From Bradyrhizobium huanghuaihaiense (GTDB lineage: Bacteria; Pseudomonadota; Alphaproteobacteria; Rhizobiales; Xanthobacteraceae), in the NCBI RefSeq assembly GCF_007830635.1, contig NZ_VLLA01000003.1:124001-188000 (forward strand): 64,000 bases of DNA, written 5' to 3'. Shown here piece by piece: positions 1 to 7,970 of this stretch. A model generated the notes under the pieces. It did no database searches and was not told the DNA's origin. It saw only the letters and a list, made by a program, of their open reading frames with translations. A program made the translations under genes and the position numbers. The first letter of the stretch is position 1. Each line of letters begins with the position of its first letter.

Positions 1-697
1 CGATCTGCCGCTCGCGGACCGCGACCGCCATGATCGCCTCGGCATAATCGTTCACCGCCGCCTTGAGCTTGGGATCGGTGATATCCATCGCACGCATGCC
101 CTGCGCGGCCTGCTCGGCCGCCGACGGGTTGCGCGCCAGCAATCCAAGCGCGATCCGGCTCTGCGCCTCGGACAGGCGGGAGGCGAGCTCGCGGTCGGCG
201 GCGCCGGAGACCGCTGCGTCGAACTGCTCGCGCAGCGGCGGCAGGCCGGCGAGCAGCTGGGCGCGGCGGTCGATCAGCGTCGAGATCCGCTCGAGGCCAT
301 TGCGATAGGTCGCAAGCCGCTCGGTGACCCCGTCGATCATGTCCTGCTGCTCGGGCGCGAGCTCGATGCGGGTCTTCTTTAGAATGTCGCTGAGTGTCGA
401 GGCCGCCTCGCCCACCTGCTTGAACTGGATGCCGGCGCCGGGATCGGTGACGAAGTCGCGCGCGGCGAGCCGCAGCTCGTTCATGCGGCGGTCGATGTCC
501 TCGGCGAGGTCGCCGACGCTCTGCAGTCGCTGCAACTCGGCGAAGGTCGTGTCGATGTGCCGGATCGCAATCACGCTCGCGGTCGAGGTGACGATGATCA
601 CCGCCAGCACCAGGATGAAGCTTCCGAACGTCAGTTGGCCGATGGACAGCGAAAATATTCGCTTTTTCTCAGGGGGCGGCGTCAATTCGGCGGACAT
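1..697 (-). CDS. Methyl-accepting chemotaxis protein, N-terminal part (cut by window edge)
   Basis: The minus-strand reading frame is open from an ATG at 697 to the left edge, giving about 232 residues. It begins MSAELTPPPEKKRIFSLSIG, followed by one strong membrane segment at about residues 18-45. After that comes a long helical, Gln/Arg/Glu-rich region consistent with a four-helix sensor domain. The layout (short cytoplasmic N-terminus, TM1, helical periplasmic sensor) is that of a chemoreceptor. The second TM, HAMP and signalling domains would lie beyond the window, so the family call rests on architecture and helical composition. A histidine kinase with the same sensor fold is the main alternative. 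Confidence 0.65.
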   Translation of the reverse strand, partial: MSAELTPPPEKKRIFSLSIGQLTFGSFILVLAVIIVTSTASVIAIRHIDTTFAELQRLQSVGDLAEDIDRRMNELRLAARDFVTDPGAGIQFKQVGEAASTLSDILKKTRIELAPEQQDMIDGVTERLATYRNGLERISTLIDRRAQLLAGLPPLREQFDAAVSGAADRELASRLSEAQSRIALGLLARNPSAAEQAAQGMRAMDITDPKLKAAVNDYAEAIMAVAVRERQI

Positions 698-821
698 TGG
701 TTGCGTTGAGGACCGGGCTATTGAAAGCCCAATATACGACGTATTGCGGGCCCGGGGGAACATGCCTGCCGCCGCGGAATATCGTTAATATCGTTGTTCT
801 CGGCCCGCCCTCCGCACCGGA

Positions 822-1736
822 TTATGACGTTTTGACGCTTGCCCGCCATCCGGCCGGGATCGTCATGGCGGCGACGCCGAGAACGACGCAGGCAAGGCCG
901 ATCCAGGCGGTCCGGCTCAAGGTTTCGCCAAGCAAGGCGACGCTGATGGCGACCCCGATGGGGACGCGCAAATAGGCCTGCGCGGTGGTGCCGACCGAGC
1001 CCAGGGTCTGGATCAGGCGGAAGTAGATCGCAAACGCCGCGGCGGTCGAGAAGGTCGCCAGCGCGAGCAGCGCCAGCATGGAGCTAAGTGACGGCGACAG
1101 CGTCCAGGGCCGCTCGACGAGCAGCGAAGCCGGGATCAGGACCGCCGCCCCCGCCAGCAGCGAGCCGGCCGCGGGCGCCATGGGATCGAGGCCCTTGAAG
1201 CTGCGGCCGAAGATCGCGGCGCAGGCGTAGCAGACGGTGGCGGCGACGATCGCGGCCTCCGCGATGAGGCCGCTGCCGATGTCCTGGAAGGCGTCGACAC
1301 CGACGATCAACAGGATGCCAGCCATGCCGGCAACCACGCCGAACAGCTTTCGCGGGGTGGTCGCTTCGTGGCGGGTGACGATCGCGGTGAGCAGGAAGGT
1401 GAAGATCGGCCCGGCCGAATTGAGGATGGTGGCGAGCGCGGCATCGACATGGCGCTCGCCCCAGGCGATCAGCGTCCAGGGGATGACGCTGTTGAGCACG
1501 GCCTGGAATGCGAAGCGCTGCCAGGTCGCGGCATCCATGGGCATCTTGATGCCGCGCGCCCGCATGACGATGAGCAGCAAGAGGCCGGCGATCGCGGTGC
1601 GCGCCGCGATCAGCGTGATCGGCGGAATGGTGGCGACGCCGAGCTTGATGAAGGTGTAAGAGCCGCCCCAGAGCGTTGCGAGCGCGACCAGCAGCGCCAG
1701 CTCGACGGCGATGTTGGTGTCCTGCCGGTTGTCCAT
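822..1736 (-). CDS. DMT-family (EamA) transporter
   Basis: This 304-residue polytopic membrane protein has about ten hydrophobic segments arranged as two similar halves, the hallmark of EamA drug/metabolite transporters. The first half contains a typical start (LALLVALATLWGGSYTFIKL) and the second half repeats the pattern. It likely exports a small metabolite or amino acid across the inner membrane; the substrate cannot be read from sequence. The start at 1736 gives MDNRQDTN. It stands alone between the chemoreceptor and the Nudix/DHDPS pair, on the same strand as both. Confidence 0.85.
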   Translation of the reverse strand: MDNRQDTNIAVELALLVALATLWGGSYTFIKLGVATIPPITLIAARTAIAGLLLLIVMRARGIKMPMDAATWQRFAFQAVLNSVIPWTLIAWGERHVDAALATILNSAGPIFTFLLTAIVTRHEATTPRKLFGVVAGMAGILLIVGVDAFQDIGSGLIAEAAIVAATVCYACAAIFGRSFKGLDPMAPAAGSLLAGAAVLIPASLLVERPWTLSPSLSSMLALLALATFSTAAAFAIYFRLIQTLGSVGTTAQAYLRVPIGVAISVALLGETLSRTAWIGLACVVLGVAAMTIPAGWRASVKTS

Positions 1737-1815
1737 TGTGACTCTCGTCCATTCCGCGATGGACGGAACCTAGCGCGTCTGCGCCCGCCGATACTTCGTT
1801 GCGTGTCGAAGTGTA

Positions 1816-2610
1816 TCAGCCGACCGCGCCGACCTCGAACACCTCACCGTCATAGCCGGCCTCGCGGGGGATGCGGAGCTGGCGGCCGGTTTCGGTCTTG
1901 GTCATCACAGGCATGACGGTGACGATCGACATGCCCTTGGCATGGTCGAGCGCGGACTTCACCGTCGGCTGCTTCGCCAGCCGGATCAGATTGCGCGTGG
2001 TTGGGAACGGCAGCTTGAAGCGGCCACTGTCACCGCCCTCCACGGCCTCGCGCGCGGAGACCCAGATCGAGTCGGTCGATTCCATTCCGTCGTGAGCACC
2101 GAGCTGGTCGGGCGGCGCTGCTGCGAGGAAGAACCAGGTGTCGAAACGCTTCGGCATGCCCTCCGGCGTGATCCAGTGCGCGTAAGGCACCAGCGTGTCG
2201 AGCGCGAGCTGGAGGCCGTTGTCGGCGAGGATGCTGAGGAAGCTGATCTTGTGCTCGTTGAGCGCAACGCGATGCTTGTCCGCGATCTCGCCGGCGCGCC
2301 TGGCGTCGATCGGTGTGCCCGAGTCCTTCGAGCGCGCCAATAAAATGCCGCTCTCCTCAAAAGTCTCGCGGATCGCGGCGATCCGAAAACCGCGGTCCGC
2401 TTCGCTGAGGCCCTCGCCGCCTGAATACAGGTCGGCGCGAGCGACGATCTCGTTGTCGCCGGCATCGACGCTGCCACCGGGAAACACCAGCGCGCCCGAG
2501 TTGAACTCGATCTGATGATGGCGGACCATCATGAAGACCTCGACCTCCTTTGCCCCGTCACGGAGCAGAAGGATGGTCGAAGCCGGGCGTGACGCTGATG
2601 TCTCGGCCAT
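1816..2610 (-). CDS. NUDIX hydrolase
   Basis: This 264-residue protein carries a clear Nudix core REtfEEsGI at residues 81-89, which supplies the Mg-binding glutamates. It is preceded by a Gly-rich strand (FPGG, 43-46). It is longer than minimal Nudix enzymes because of an insertion before the box and a C-terminal extension, resembling the NUDT19/CoA-pyrophosphatase-like branch. Substrate is unknown; a nucleoside diphosphate linked to another moiety is expected. It starts 4 bases after the stop of the upstream DHDPS-like gene, so the two are probably co-transcribed and perhaps translationally coupled. Confidence 0.88.
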   Translation of the reverse strand: MAETSASRPASTILLLRDGAKEVEVFMMVRHHQIEFNSGALVFPGGSVDAGDNEIVARADLYSGGEGLSEADRGFRIAAIRETFEESGILLARSKDSGTPIDARRAGEIADKHRVALNEHKISFLSILADNGLQLALDTLVPYAHWITPEGMPKRFDTWFFLAAAPPDQLGAHDGMESTDSIWVSAREAVEGGDSGRFKLPFPTTRNLIRLAKQPTVKSALDHAKGMSIVTVMPVMTKTETGRQLRIPREAGYDGEVFEVGAVG

Positions 2611-2614
2611 TCGA

Positions 2615-3568
2615 TTAACCCGCGGCGCTGGATTGCGGGCCGAGATTGGCGCGCTTGTCGAAGCGGGCGACGCGCGACAGCAGATAGTCGACCTCGGCCT
2701 TCGCCGTCGCCGTCATCGTCGCGCCGGGCTTGCGCTGCGCGCTGGAGGCGATGATGCCGCGCTTCTGCAGCACATATTTGCGCACGGTGAGGCCGACGCC
2801 GGGCTGCTGCTCGTAGCGGATCAGCGGCAGATGCGCGTCGAACAGATCATGCGCGGCATCGCGCTTGCCGGCCTTGGAAAGATTCACGACGTCGATCAGC
2901 AGTTCCGGGAAGGCGTAGCCGGTCATCGCGCCGTCGGCACCGCGCTCCATCTCGAAGTCCAGGAACGTGCCGCCATTGCCGCAGAGGATCGAGAGCGGGC
3001 GGAGCGAGCCGTCCTTCTGGAAGCCGCGCAGCGTCGAGATCTTCTCCAGGCCCGGCCAGTCCTCGTGCTTGAGCATCACGCAGTTCGGATTGTCCATGAC
3101 GATCTTGCGGATCACGGCGGGGGTGAACACCACCTGCAGGGTCAGCGGGTAGTCCTGGAGCACCCAGGGCACGTCGGGCCCGATGGCTTCCGCCGCCTGC
3201 TTGAAATAGCCGACGATCTGGTCGTCGGTGCGAAGCGAGGGCGGCGGCGCGATCATCACGCCGGCCGCGCCGGCGTCCATCGAGGCCTTCGCCAGCGAAC
3301 GCATGGTGGCAAAGCCCGGCGCGGAGACGCCGACGATCACCTGCATCTTCTTGGCGCGCTTGACGTAGCGCACCGCCACCTGCTCGGCCTCGGCGGCATC
3401 GAGCTTGGGGGCCTCGCCGAGGATGCCCAGCACCGTGACGCCGTCGCAGCCGACCTCCTCGTAGAAGTCGGTCAGGCGGTCGATCGAGCGCTCGTCGATC
3501 CGGCCGTCATCGTGGAACGGTGTCGGCGCGATTGCGAAGGTGCCCTTGGCGTCGGCGGTTAGTTTCAT
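2615..3568 (-). CDS. Dihydrodipicolinate synthase/N-acetylneuraminate lyase family protein
   Basis: A class I aldolase of 317 residues. The Schiff-base lysine is in MLKHED (K167) and the proton-relay tyrosine in QDYP (Y140). A GILGE sequence near residue 48 replaces the GTTGE of true DapA. That substitution and the extended C-terminus argue against lysine biosynthesis; a catabolic 2-oxo acid aldolase or dehydratase is more likely. The ATG at 3568 is preferred over 3589 because GGACAGAGAGACCCA lies just upstream and the family begins with MKLTADAKG-like sequence. It heads a two-gene unit with the Nudix gene. Confidence 0.85.
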   Translation of the reverse strand: MKLTADAKGTFAIAPTPFHDDGRIDERSIDRLTDFYEEVGCDGVTVLGILGEAPKLDAAEAEQVAVRYVKRAKKMQVIVGVSAPGFATMRSLAKASMDAGAAGVMIAPPPSLRTDDQIVGYFKQAAEAIGPDVPWVLQDYPLTLQVVFTPAVIRKIVMDNPNCVMLKHEDWPGLEKISTLRGFQKDGSLRPLSILCGNGGTFLDFEMERGADGAMTGYAFPELLIDVVNLSKAGKRDAAHDLFDAHLPLIRYEQQPGVGLTVRKYVLQKRGIIASSAQRKPGATMTATAKAEVDYLLSRVARFDKRANLGPQSSAAG

Positions 3569-3593
3569 TGGGTCTCTCTGTCCTATCAATTGT

Positions 3594-3693
3594 CGTCATT
3601 CCGGGATGGCCCGAAGGGCCAGGCCCGGAATCCATAACCCCAACTGGTGGTTATGGATTCCGGGCTCGCGACTACGTCGCGCCCCGGAATGAC
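3594..3693. repeat. Palindromic intergenic repeat (family D, 'cgtcattccggg' type)
   Basis: A long imperfect inverted repeat. It begins cgtcattccggg, has an inner arm pair reading ggaatccataac / gttatggattcc, and closes with ccccggaatgac. It lies between the SDR end and the DHDPS-like start. Related copies are at 17001, 39613 and 44911. Confidence 0.85.
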
Positions 3694-3700
3694 AGTGTAG

Positions 3701-4579
3701 CTAAAACCTCCGCGCGCCCATCTTGATCTGCTCCTCGGAGAAGAAGATCTCCTGGGCATGATCGACGATGTCCTGGGCGTTCCAGCCCGAGTGCGGCGGC
3801 TTCCAGCCTTCCATCTCCATCATCCGCATTTCGCGCACGCCGCGGGGCCCGGACACGCCCAGCACCTTGCCGGTCTGGTCGCCCGACAAGTCGCTGACCA
3901 TGTATAGCACGGCCGGCGCGATGCCGTCCGGCCCCAGCGCCGCCCCCGGGTTCTCCTTATAGCGGGGCAGGTCTGCGGTCATGCGGGTCAGGGCACCCGG
4001 GGCGAGCGTCCAGATCCGGATGTTGTACTTCCGCCCCTCGATCGCCAGCACGTTGGACAGGCCCCAGATGCCGCCCTTGGCAGCTCCATAGTTGGTCTGG
4101 CCGAAATTGCCGATCAGCCCCGACGTCGAGGAGGTGTTGACGATGACGCCCCCGCCATTTTCCCGCATCCAGCGAAACACCGGCATGGTGCAACAAAAGG
4201 TACCCTTCAGGTGGACCTTGATGACCTTGTCCCAGTCGGCCTCGGAGGCCTTGGCGAAGGTCTGGTCGCGCAAAATGCCGGCGTTGTTGACCAGGATGTC
4301 GGCGCGGCCGAAGTGCTTGATGGCGTCGTCGAACACCGACTGGCCGCCCTCCATGGTGGAGATGTCAGCGCCGTTCGCGACCGCCTTGCCGCCCTCGGCC
4401 TTGATCGCGTCCACCACAAGCTGCGCCATGGACTTGTCGGCGCCGGAGCCGTCGCGGGGGCCGCCGAGATCGTTGACGACGACCGAGGCCCCTTCCCGCG
4501 CGAACAGCTTGGCGTAGGCCTCACCGAGCCCCCCGCCCGCGCCGGTGATCAGCGCAACCTTGCCGTCGAGTAGTCCCAT
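3701..4579 (-). CDS. SDR-family 3-hydroxyacyl-CoA dehydrogenase-like oxidoreductase
   Basis: A 292-residue short-chain dehydrogenase with the nucleotide-binding TGxxxGxG at 13-20, NNAG at 98-101 and the catalytic pair Y164/K168. The insert NDLGGPRDGSG after the second strand and the overall length are like the dehydrogenase domain of peroxisomal multifunctional enzyme type 2, so oxidation of a 3-hydroxyacyl-CoA is the likely reaction. It sits upstream in the chromosome of a MaoC hydratase and a thiolase on the same strand, which supports a beta-oxidation-like route. Substrate chain or ring type is not evident. Confidence 0.85.
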   Translation of the reverse strand: MGLLDGKVALITGAGGGLGEAYAKLFAREGASVVVNDLGGPRDGSGADKSMAQLVVDAIKAEGGKAVANGADISTMEGGQSVFDDAIKHFGRADILVNNAGILRDQTFAKASEADWDKVIKVHLKGTFCCTMPVFRWMRENGGGVIVNTSSTSGLIGNFGQTNYGAAKGGIWGLSNVLAIEGRKYNIRIWTLAPGALTRMTADLPRYKENPGAALGPDGIAPAVLYMVSDLSGDQTGKVLGVSGPRGVREMRMMEMEGWKPPHSGWNAQDIVDHAQEIFFSEEQIKMGARRF

Positions 4580-4608
4580 GGCGGCTTCTCCCTGTTTGTT
4601 TTTGTTCT

Positions 4609-4737
4609 CGTGTCCCGGACGCGATGCAGCGCGAAACGCTGCGTCGCAGAGCCGGGACCCAGCTCTTTGTTACGGCACTCTCTGGGCCCCGGCTCTGCAG
4701 CGCACCGCTACGCGCTGCGCTGCGTCCGGGGCACGAG
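4609..4737. repeat. Palindromic intergenic repeat (family E)
   Basis: An inverted repeat with outer arms cgtgtcccggacgc and gcgtccggggcacg and inner arms around cagagccgggacc and ggccccggctctg. It fills the gap between the SDR and MaoC genes. Confidence 0.85.
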
Positions 4738-4744
4738 AGCGGTG

Positions 4745-5605
4745 CTAACCCAGCACCGTCTTGCCGTTCTTGATCACGGTGACGCCGCGCGACTTCACCT
4801 TGGCTTCGAACGAGATCGTGTTGCCGTCCTTCCAGAGGTCCATGGTCACGGTCTCACCGGGATAGACCGGCGAAGAGAACCGCGCCACGTGCTGGCGGAA
4901 GGCGCCCGCATCATAGTCGGCATAGGTCTGCAGCACGCCGCGGCAGGTGATGCCGTAGGTGCACATGCCGTGCAGGATCGGGCGCGGGAAGCCGGCCTTC
5001 TTCGCAAACTCGGGATCGCTGTGCAGCGGGTTGCGGTCGCCGCAGAGGCGATAGACCAGCGCTTGGTCGGGACGCGTGACGATGTCGATGGTCTTGTCGG
5101 GGCTGCGCGAGGGGATCTTGTGCGGATCGGGCTGGGTCAGGTTCGGCCCACCAAAACCGCCGTCGCCGCGGGCAAAGCGCGAGGCCACCAGCGTCGCCAG
5201 CTTCTCGCCCTTCTCGTTCTTGAGCACGGTCTGGTGGCTGATCACGACGCCCTTGTCCTTGCCCTTGTCGTAGATCTCGAGCACGGAGGAGTCGGCGGTG
5301 ATGTTGGCGGCCACCGGCAGCGGCTGATGGAACGTGATGTCGCGCTCGCCGTCGACCACCATGACGCGGTTGAGGTTCATCTCGCCCGGCCCCGCGCCCC
5401 ACGCCGCGACGGAGGCAAACGTCGGCACCACCTTGAGCGGCCGCGGCGTGAACGTGCCCTCGTTGACGAAGGCGAGCTCGTTCTCGTCCATCGGGTCGGC
5501 GCCGAGACCGATGCCGTAGGCGTAGAGCATCACCTCGCGATCGCTGTAGGCATATTTCTGCCCGAGGTTTTTCAGGCCTTTGAGCTCTTCGTATCTGGCG
5601 GACAT
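4745..5605 (-). CDS. MaoC-family enoyl-CoA hydratase (two hot-dog domains)
   Basis: A 286-residue protein with an N-terminal hot-dog domain (about 1-150) and a C-terminal MaoC domain. The hydratase-2 motif YRLCGDRNPLHSDPEF spans residues 185-200 with the catalytic dyad D190 and H195. This is the double-hot-dog layout of R-specific 2-enoyl-CoA hydratases that hydrate trans-2-enoyl-CoA to the (3R)-hydroxyacyl-CoA. An MFE-2-like SDR is its natural partner and is encoded next to it. Repeats separate it from its neighbours, so operon membership is uncertain although all genes face the same way. Confidence 0.9.
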   Translation of the reverse strand: MSARYEELKGLKNLGQKYAYSDREVMLYAYGIGLGADPMDENELAFVNEGTFTPRPLKVVPTFASVAAWGAGPGEMNLNRVMVVDGERDITFHQPLPVAANITADSSVLEIYDKGKDKGVVISHQTVLKNEKGEKLATLVASRFARGDGGFGGPNLTQPDPHKIPSRSPDKTIDIVTRPDQALVYRLCGDRNPLHSDPEFAKKAGFPRPILHGMCTYGITCRGVLQTYADYDAGAFRQHVARFSSPVYPGETVTMDLWKDGNTISFEAKVKSRGVTVIKNGKTVLG

Positions 5606-5660
5606 TTTTCTGGTTTCCTCCCGGCATTCGTCTCAGCGAGCAGCGGCGCTCGTTAATGTG

Positions 5661-5807
5661 CCCTCTCCCCTTGTGGGAGAGGGCCGCACCGCTCTTGCGA
5701 CAAACTCACTCGGGTGAGGGGTTGGCTCCGCAGTGACACTTCTCGTGTGGAGAGAGACCCCTCACCCGGCAGCCTTCGGCTGCCACCCTCTCCCACAAGG
5801 GAGAGGG
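5661..5807. repeat. Palindromic intergenic repeat (family F, 'ccctctcccc' type)
   Basis: Outer arms ccctctccccttgtgggagaggg and ccctctcccacaagggagaggg flank inner arms ctcgggtgaggggt and acccctcacccggc. Each outer arm is itself a hairpin, so the element can fold as nested stem-loops. It lies between the MaoC and DUF35 genes. Confidence 0.9.
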
Positions 5808-5824
5808 TTACATCTCGCTTCGCG

Positions 5825-6214
5825 TCAAGCCGGCGTGAAGAACGGCAGCGGGGCGCCGTCGGTCGGCTTGAACACCACCTTCACCTTCTGGCCGATCTTG
5901 AGTTTCTCCAGATCGCAGTCGACGAAGTTGGTCTGCACCGACGGCCCCTCCTTCAGCGTGACGTAGCCGATGGCGTAAGGGCCGGTCGGCGACTTCCGCA
6001 TCAGGCTGTAGGTATAGATCGTGCCCTCGCCCGACGCTTCTTCCCACACCGTCTTGTCGGAGTAGCAGAACGGGCAGATCGAGCGCGGGAAGTAGTGCGC
6101 TTCGCCGCAGGCGGTGCAGCGCTTGATCATGAACTTGCCTTGCTTGGCCGCATCCCAGAAAGCTGTGGTTTCCGGATTGGTCACCGGGGCCGGATACTTT
6201 TTCACTTCGCTCAT
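5825..6214 (-). CDS. Zn-ribbon/OB-fold (DUF35) acyl-CoA-binding protein
   Basis: A 129-residue protein. The N-terminal rubredoxin-like zinc ribbon has C33-x2-C36 and C47-x2-C50, and it is followed by an OB fold. DUF35 proteins bind SCP-x-type thiolases or HMG-CoA synthase-like enzymes and channel acyl-CoA. The start at 6214 is set by the neighbour: its ATG overlaps the thiolase TGA by one base (TGATG), so the two are translationally coupled. The frame is open upstream to 6298, but that would run into the thiolase gene. Confidence 0.92.
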   Translation of the reverse strand: MSEVKKYPAPVTNPETTAFWDAAKQGKFMIKRCTACGEAHYFPRSICPFCYSDKTVWEEASGEGTIYTYSLMRKSPTGPYAIGYVTLKEGPSVQTNFVDCDLEKLKIGQKVKVVFKPTDGAPLPFFTPA

Positions 6215-7371
6215 CACACGCGCTCCAGAATGGCCGTCGAGGCGGCGTGGCGAACACCCAAGAGGCCGCCGGTGCCGTGGGCAATGGCGAGATCGCAATT
6301 CTTGACCTGCACCTTCGGATGGGCCTCGCCGCGCAGTTGGCGCACGGCCTCGATGAGCTTGGTCATGCCGCCGCGGTTGACGGGATGGTTGCTGCAGAGG
6401 CCGCCGCCGTCGGTGTTGAACGGCAGCTTGCCGACGCCGGAGATGAGGTTGCCGTCGGCGACGAACTTGCCGCCCTCACCCTTCTTGCAGAAGCCGAGGT
6501 CCTCGAGCTGCATCAGCACCGTGATGGTGAAGCTGTCATAGATCGAGGCGTATTTGATGTCCTTCGGCGTGATGCCGGCTTCCTCGAACGCACGCGGACC
6601 GGACCAGACGCCGGCGGAATATGTGAGGTCGAGATCCTTGCCGCCGCGCGGACCCTTCATCGCCTCGCCATGGCCGATCAGCTTGACCAGCGGCTTCTTC
6701 AGGCTCTTCGCAATCTCAGGAGTGGTCACGATCAGCGCGCCGCCGCCGTCGGAGACGACGCAGCAATCCATGCGATGCAGGGGATCAGAGATCATCGGCG
6801 AGTTCAGGACGTCCTCGACGGTGACGACGTCCTTCAGCATCGCATGCGGATTGTACTGCGCGTGATGCGAGGCCGCGACCTTGATCCAGGCGAGCTGTTC
6901 GCTGGTCGTGCCATAGTCGTGCATATGGCGCATGGCACACATGCCGTAGGCATTGTGCGTGGTCGCACCGTAAGCGGACTCGAAATCGAGCTCGGCGCCG
7001 GCCGCGCGCGGCGGCATTGCGCCAGTGCGCGGCTTGCCGGCGAGCGTGATCAGCGCGATCGAGCATTTGCCCGCCGCGATCGCCTCGGCGGCGTGGCCGA
7101 GGTGGATGATATAGGAACAGCCGCCGGTCTCGGTGGAATCGACGTGGCGGAGTTTTTTGGTGTTGAGGCCGAGATAGTCGACCATCGGCCAGGCGCCGCC
7201 GGGCGCATCGCCCGCGCAGAAATAGCCGTCGACATCGTCCTTGCTGATCCCGGCGTCCTCGATCGCGCCCTTGGCGACCTCGGCGTGGAGCTGGGCGGTG
7301 GATTTGTCCGGCGCATGCCGGGTCGGGTGTTCGTAGATCCCGGCAATGTAGGCCTTGCCCTTGATGGTCAA
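6214..7371 (-). CDS. Thiolase-family protein (SCP-x/lipid-transfer type)
   Basis: A 385-residue thiolase-fold enzyme with a candidate nucleophile Cys85 in ETGGCSY, plus late HPVNRGG and AHGTGG stretches typical of the SCP-x branch. The family cleaves 3-oxoacyl-CoA thiolytically or, together with a DUF35 partner, performs retro-aldol cleavage in steroid side-chain degradation. The one-base overlap with the DUF35 gene implies a stoichiometric complex. Whether this one is a thiolase or an aldolase cannot be decided from sequence alone. Confidence 0.9.
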   Translation of the reverse strand: MTIKGKAYIAGIYEHPTRHAPDKSTAQLHAEVAKGAIEDAGISKDDVDGYFCAGDAPGGAWPMVDYLGLNTKKLRHVDSTETGGCSYIIHLGHAAEAIAAGKCSIALITLAGKPRTGAMPPRAAGAELDFESAYGATTHNAYGMCAMRHMHDYGTTSEQLAWIKVAASHHAQYNPHAMLKDVVTVEDVLNSPMISDPLHRMDCCVVSDGGGALIVTTPEIAKSLKKPLVKLIGHGEAMKGPRGGKDLDLTYSAGVWSGPRAFEEAGITPKDIKYASIYDSFTITVLMQLEDLGFCKKGEGGKFVADGNLISGVGKLPFNTDGGGLCSNHPVNRGGMTKLIEAVRQLRGEAHPKVQVKNCDLAIAHGTGGLLGVRHAASTAILERV

Positions 7372-7492
7372 ACTCAGGTCTCCGCTCGCGTTTCTTCTTG
7401 GCTCTTTTTTCTGAACCGCACCGGCCTGATTGGCAAGCGCGGAAATATTCCGTCGGGCGAGAGAGCAGCGGGTTGGCGCAACTCCCCCGCTC

Positions 7493-7645
7493 CGTCATCC
7501 TGAGGTGCGAGTGGCGCGATGCAAAGCATCGCGCCGGCAGCCTCGAAGGATGCACGGCCGAGATGCTTCGGCGCACTCCTCGCGGCGACAGCCGGGCTGT
7601 CGCCCTTCGAGGCTCGCCGAAGAGGCGAGCGCCTCAGGGTGACGG
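7493..7645. repeat. Palindromic intergenic repeat (family I, 'cgtcatcctgagg' type)
   Basis: Outer arms cgtcatcctgaggtgcg and cgcctcagggtgacgg enclose inner hairpins gcgcgatgcaaagcatcgcgc and gcctcgaagg / cccttcgaggc. Confidence 0.88.
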
Positions 7646-7671
7646 TTATGCATTGCTCGCTCCCTCAACGC

Positions 7672-7754
7672 CGTCATTACGAGCGCCGCGAAACAATCCA
7701 GGAGTCTTTCCGCGGATGCATTTCTGGATTGCTTCGCTGCGCTCGCAATGACGG
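7672..7754. repeat. Palindromic intergenic repeat (family A, 'cgtcattgcgagcg' type)
   Basis: Arms cgtcattacgagcg and cgctcgcaatgacg enclose gaaacaatccag and ctggattgcttc. Related copies are at 12986, 29237 and 33533, and as an outer shell at 16015. Confidence 0.9.
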
Positions 7755-7879
7755 ATGCGACAGGCGAAATCCTAAAGGTGTTTTGCCCGACGGCGCAAGC
7801 GGATGTCTTTTTTGCCGAAAACAACCCCATGCACAGTAGGATGATGGTTGAATTCAAACGGAAAATCGTGCGGTCGATT

Positions 7880-7955
7880 GTAGCCCGGATGAGCGCAGCG
7901 ACATCCGGGATTCCGTGAAAACCGTCCCGGGTATCGCTTCGCTCACCCGGGCTAC
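7880..7955. repeat. Palindromic intergenic repeat (family B, 'gtagcccggatgagcg' type)
   Basis: Arms gtagcccggatgagcg and cgctcacccgggctac flank a short centre. Related copies are at 19113, 25038 and 27217. Confidence 0.9.
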
Positions 7956-7970
7956 AAGTAAATCAATGCC

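Larger units (their letters stand above)
7372..7970. other. Repeat-filled intergenic region
   Basis: About 600 bases between the thiolase start and the oxidoreductase stop hold three separate palindromic elements (7493-7645, 7672-7754, 7880-7955) and no credible gene. Open frames here are short and Arg-rich and arise from the repeats. Confidence 0.8.

Noticed and set aside
697-975. Plus-strand 92-residue open frame upstream of the DMT transporter stop
   Set aside because: It overlaps the chemoreceptor promoter region and the 3' end of the transporter gene and has no codon or motif support.
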